Shown here: positions 60,961 to 64,000 of the stretch, piece after piece
Numbering within the stretch: the first letter of the stretch is position 1
Layout: every line of letters starts with the position of its first letter
Source of the DNA: Hydractinia symbiolongicarpus
Lineage: Eukaryota > Cnidaria > Hydrozoa > Anthoathecata > Hydractiniidae
Assembly: GCF_029227915.1 (NCBI RefSeq)
Contig: NC_079876.1
Span: forward strand, 39,415,828-39,479,827
Reading direction: 5' to 3'
Length of the DNA stretch: 64,000 bases
The notes under the pieces: model-generated
The model's database searches: none
What the model saw: the letters and a program-made list of their open reading frames with translations, nothing else
What the model was told of the DNA's origin: nothing
Program-made: the position numbers and the translations under genes

Positions 60961-63900
60961 CCCAGGGAGTAAACTAATTTCCCAAACGATTTTTTAAATT
61001 ATTATTTCACCACTAAAGCCCATGAGACTTGTAGTTTTTAAAAATGTTTTCATTTTTGATGAGACGTTTAATGAAAGTGGTTTAATCGCCGGCAAACGAA
61101 AACCCGCGATTTCCCGTAAATCCCGGGCTTGGCTCGTATAGTCGAATGTATACAAAGAAAGTACCCTGTGAGTAAACTCATTTCCAAAACGATTTTTTAA
61201 ATTATCTTTTCACCACTAAAACGCATGAGAGTTGTAGTTTTCAAAAATGTTTTCATTTTTGATGAGACGCTGAATAAAAGAAGTTTAATCGCCGGCACAC
61301 GAAAACCCGCCATTTCCCGTAAACCCCAGACTCGGTCCGTATAATCAAAAGTATACAAAGAAAGTACCCAGGGAGTAAACTAATTTCCCAAACGATTTTT
61401 TAAATTATTATTTCACCACTAAAGCCCATGAGACTTGTAGTTTTTAAAAATGTTTTCATTTTTGATGAGACGTTTAATGAAAGTGGTTTAATCGCCGGCA
61501 AACGAAAACCCGCGATTTCCCGTAAATCCCGGGCTTGGCCCGTATAGTCGAATGTATACAAAGAAAGTACCCTGTGAGTAAACTCATTTCCAAAACGATT
61601 TTTTAAATTATCTTTTCACCACTAAAACGCATGAGAGTTGTAGTTTTCAAAAATGTTTTCATTTTTGATGAGACGCTGAATAAAAGAAGTTTAATCGCCG
61701 GCACACGAAAACCCGCCATTTCCCGTAAACCCCAGACTCGGTCCGTATAATCAAAAGTATACAAAGAAAGTACCCAGGGAGTAAACTCATTTCCCGAACG
61801 ATTTTTTAAATTATTTTTTCACCACTAAAACGCATGAGACTTGTAGTTTTTAAAAATGTTTTCATTTCTGATGAGACGCTGAATAAAAGAAGTTTAATCG
61901 CCGGCAAACGAAAACCCGAGATTTGCCGTAAAACCCGGGCTTCGCCCGTATAATCAAAAGTATACAAAGATAGTACCCAGGGAGTAAACTCATTTCCCGA
62001 ACGATTTTTTGATTTATATTTTCACCACTAAAACGCATGAGACTTGTAGTTTTCAAAAATGTTTTCATTTTTGATGAGACGCTGAATAAAAGAAGTTTAA
62101 TCGCCGGCAAACGAAAACCTGCGATTTCCCGTAAATCCCGGACTTCGCCCGTATAGTCAAAAGTATACAAAGAAAGTACCCAGGGAGTAAACTAATTTCC
62201 CAAACGATTTTTAAATTATTATTTCACCACTAAAGCCCATGAGACTTGTAGTTTTTAAAAATGTTTTCATTTTTGATGAGACGCTGAATAAAAGAAGTTT
62301 AATCGCCGGCAAACGAAAACCAGCGATTTCCCGTAAATCCCGGACTCGGCCCGTATAGTCAAAAGTATACAAAGAAAGTACCCAGGGAGTAAACTAATTT
62401 CCCAAACGATTTTTTAAATTATTATTTCACCACTAAAGCCCATGAGACTTGTAGTTTTTAAAAATGTTTTCATTATTGATGAGACGTTTAATGAAAGTGG
62501 TTTAATCGCCGGCAAACGAAAACCTGCGATTTCCCGTAAATCCCGGGCTTGGCCCGTATAGTCGAATGTATACAAAGAAAGTACCCTGTGAGTAAACTCA
62601 TTTCCAAAACGATTTTTTAAATTATCTTTTCACCACTAAAACGCATGAGAGTTGTAGTTTTCAAAAGTGTTTTCATTTTTGATGAGACGCTGAATAAAAG
62701 AAGTTTAATCGCCGGCACACGAAAACCCGCCATTTCCCGTAAACCCCAGACTCGGTCCGTATAATCAAAAGTATACAAAGAAAGTACCCAGGGAGTAAAC
62801 TCATTTCCCGAACGATTTTTTAAATTATTTTTTCACCACTAAAACGCATGAGACTTGTAGTTTTTAAAAATGTTTTCATTTCTGATGAGACGCTGAATAA
62901 AAGAAGTTTAATCGCCGGCAAACGAAAACCCGAGATTTCCCGTAAATCCCGGGCTTGGCCCGTATAATCAAAAGTATACAAAGATAGTACCCAGGGAGTA
63001 AACTCATTTCCCAAACGATTTTTTGATTTATATTTTCACAACTAAAACGCATGAGACTTGTAGTTTTTAAAAATGTTTTCATTTTTGATGAGACGCTGAA
63101 TAAAAGAAGTTTAATCGCCGGCAAACGAAAACCAGCGATTTCCCGTAAATCCCGGACTCGGCCCGTATAGTCAAAAGTATACAAAGAAAGTACCCAGGGA
63201 GTAAACTAATTTCCCAAACGATTTTTTAAATTATTATTTCACCACTAAAGCCCATGAGACTTGTAGTTTTTAAAAATGTTTTCATTTTTGATGAGACGTT
63301 TAATGAAAGTGGTTTAATCGCCGGCAAACGAAAACCCGCGATTTCCCGTAAATCCCGGGCTTGGCCCGTATAGTCGAATGTGTACAAAGAAAGTACCCTG
63401 TGAGTAAACTCATTTCCAGAACGATTTTTTAAATTATTTTTTCACCACTAAAACGCATAAGACTTGTAGTTTTCAAAAATGTTTTCATTTCTGATGAGAC
63501 GCTGAATAAAAGAAGTTTAATCCCCGGCAAACGAAAACCCGAGATTTCCCGTAAATCCCGGGCTTGGCCCGTATAATCAAAAGTATACAAAGATAGTACC
63601 CAGGGAGTAAACTCATTTCCCAAACGATTTTTTGATTTATATTTTCACAACTAAAACGCATGAGACTTGTAGTTTTTAAAAATGTTTTCATTTTTGATGA
63701 GACGCTGAATAAAAGAAGTTTAATCGCCGGCAAACGAAAACCAGCGATTTCCCGTAAATCCCGGACTCGGCCCGTATAGTCAAAAGTATACAAAGAAAGT
63801 ACCCAGGGAGTAAACTAATTTCCCAAACGATTTTTTAAATTATTATTTCACCACTAAAGCCCATGAGACTTGTAGTTTTTAAAAATGTTTTCATTTTTGA

Positions 63901-64000
63901 TGAGACGTTTAATGAAAGTGGTTTAATCGCCGGCAAACGAAAACCCGCGATTTCCCGTAAATCCCGGGCTTGGCTCGTATAGTCGAATGTATACAAAGAA
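60850..64000 (+). repeat. Second colinear part of the long-range duplication (partner of 15539-18689)
   Basis: From about 60850 to the window end the sequence follows 15539-18689 at offset 45,311, rising to 45,312 because the left copy lost 1 bp near 17394. Shared landmarks are CCAGCGATTTCCC at 60901/15590, GGCTCGTATAG at 61131/15820, CTTCGCCCG near 61940/16630, TTTCATTATTG near 62470/17158 and GTCGAATGTGTAC near 63375/18063. The match continues to the edge, so the duplication extends beyond the window. Confidence 0.88.

Larger units (their letters stand above)
1..64000 (+). repeat. 203-bp satellite DNA array (about 315 head-to-tail monomers)
   Basis: The same unit recurs every 203 bp from the first to the last base, always in the same orientation. 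Landmarks such as GTATACAAAGAAAGTACCC, CATGAGACTTGTAG, GATGAGACGCTGAATAAAAG and AATCGCCGGCAAACGAAAAC return at multiples of 203. Deviations are small: 1-bp indels in T runs, a 1-bp insertion in one domain and an 11-bp deletion in another. No inverted monomer, mobile element, unique spacer or gene was seen, so every gene-free stretch here is satellite. Both window ends fall inside a monomer, so the array continues on both sides. High monomer similarity plus multi-monomer higher-order repeats is typical of eukaryotic centromeric or heterochromatic satellites. That role is inference; the repeat itself is directly visible. Confidence 0.98.

Noticed and set aside
921-63793. Dozens of minus-strand open reading frames of 60-113 codons with closely similar proteins (for example 921-1262, 4371-4712, 16551-16859, 61862-62170)
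   Set aside because: They recur at multiples of 203 bp and are the satellite read on the reverse strand. Because 203 is not divisible by 3, the second half of each frame is the next monomer in another frame. Stops recur, none exceeds two monomers, and different monomers keep or lose them at random. The similarity comes from the DNA repeat, not from protein selection.
1-64000. CRISPR array
   Set aside because: There are no short direct repeats separated by unique spacers; the whole 203-bp unit repeats and nothing in it is unique. No cas genes are present.
1-64000. Bacterial or viral features (promoters, Shine-Dalgarno sites, terminators, phage genes)
   Set aside because: TATAAT-like strings (CCCGTATAATC) and T runs appear in many monomers purely by repetition and lead into no gene.
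1-64000. Tandem array of RNA genes (5S rRNA, tRNA, snRNA)
   Set aside because: The 203-bp unit lacks recognisable A-box/B-box promoters, conserved 5S or tRNA stems or a transcribed-unit/spacer division; variation is spread over the whole unit.

Overview
The whole window is one uninterrupted tandem satellite array. A unit of about 203 bp repeats head-to-tail roughly 315 times, always in the same orientation. The window starts and ends inside a monomer, so the array is longer than 64 kb and neither edge is visible. I found no protein-coding gene, tRNA, rRNA, CRISPR array, transposon or unique DNA. The open reading frames of 60-113 codons are the same satellite bases read repeatedly. This architecture (long array, higher-order repeats, near-identical multi-kilobase duplications) points to a eukaryotic centromeric, pericentromeric or other heterochromatic block. 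I cannot name the organism from the sequence.

Each monomer has two halves. The AT-rich half (roughly unit positions 35-120) carries T/A tracts and a perfect 9-bp inverted repeat around TTTT. The CpG-rich half (roughly 121-203) contains GCCGGC and several CCCG/CGG motifs. By hand count a typical unit has 76 G+C of 203 (37%) and 12 CpG, about 1.7 times expectation.

Layout by shared diagnostic variants and offsets: (A) 1-8.8 kb, nested 18-, 17- and 7-monomer duplications. (B) 8.8-13.4 kb, a segment that reappears 45.5 kb downstream. (C) 13.4-23.5 kb, an 8-mer duplication grading into three copies of a 13/14-monomer higher-order repeat. (D) 23.5-26.3 kb, mixed monomers with no long partner in the window. 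(E) 26.3-35.2 kb, short blocks (4-, 5- and 7-mers), where monomers with an 11-bp deletion begin. (F) 35.23-47.73 kb, two tandem copies of a 6,250-bp, 31-monomer unit, identical except for about three bases noticed. (G) 47.77-52.65 kb, two tandem copies of a 2,439-bp, 12-monomer unit. (H) 52.65-54.3 kb, scrambled relatives of G. (I) 54.3-64.0 kb, a direct-orientation, structurally edited copy of B and part of C.

Nothing here acts as a gene set. What can be read is a history of unequal exchange and segmental amplification at several scales, from 406 bp to about 45 kb. All coordinates of duplication edges are approximate (tens of bases) because neighbouring monomers are themselves so similar. 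All identities were judged by eye, not by alignment software.
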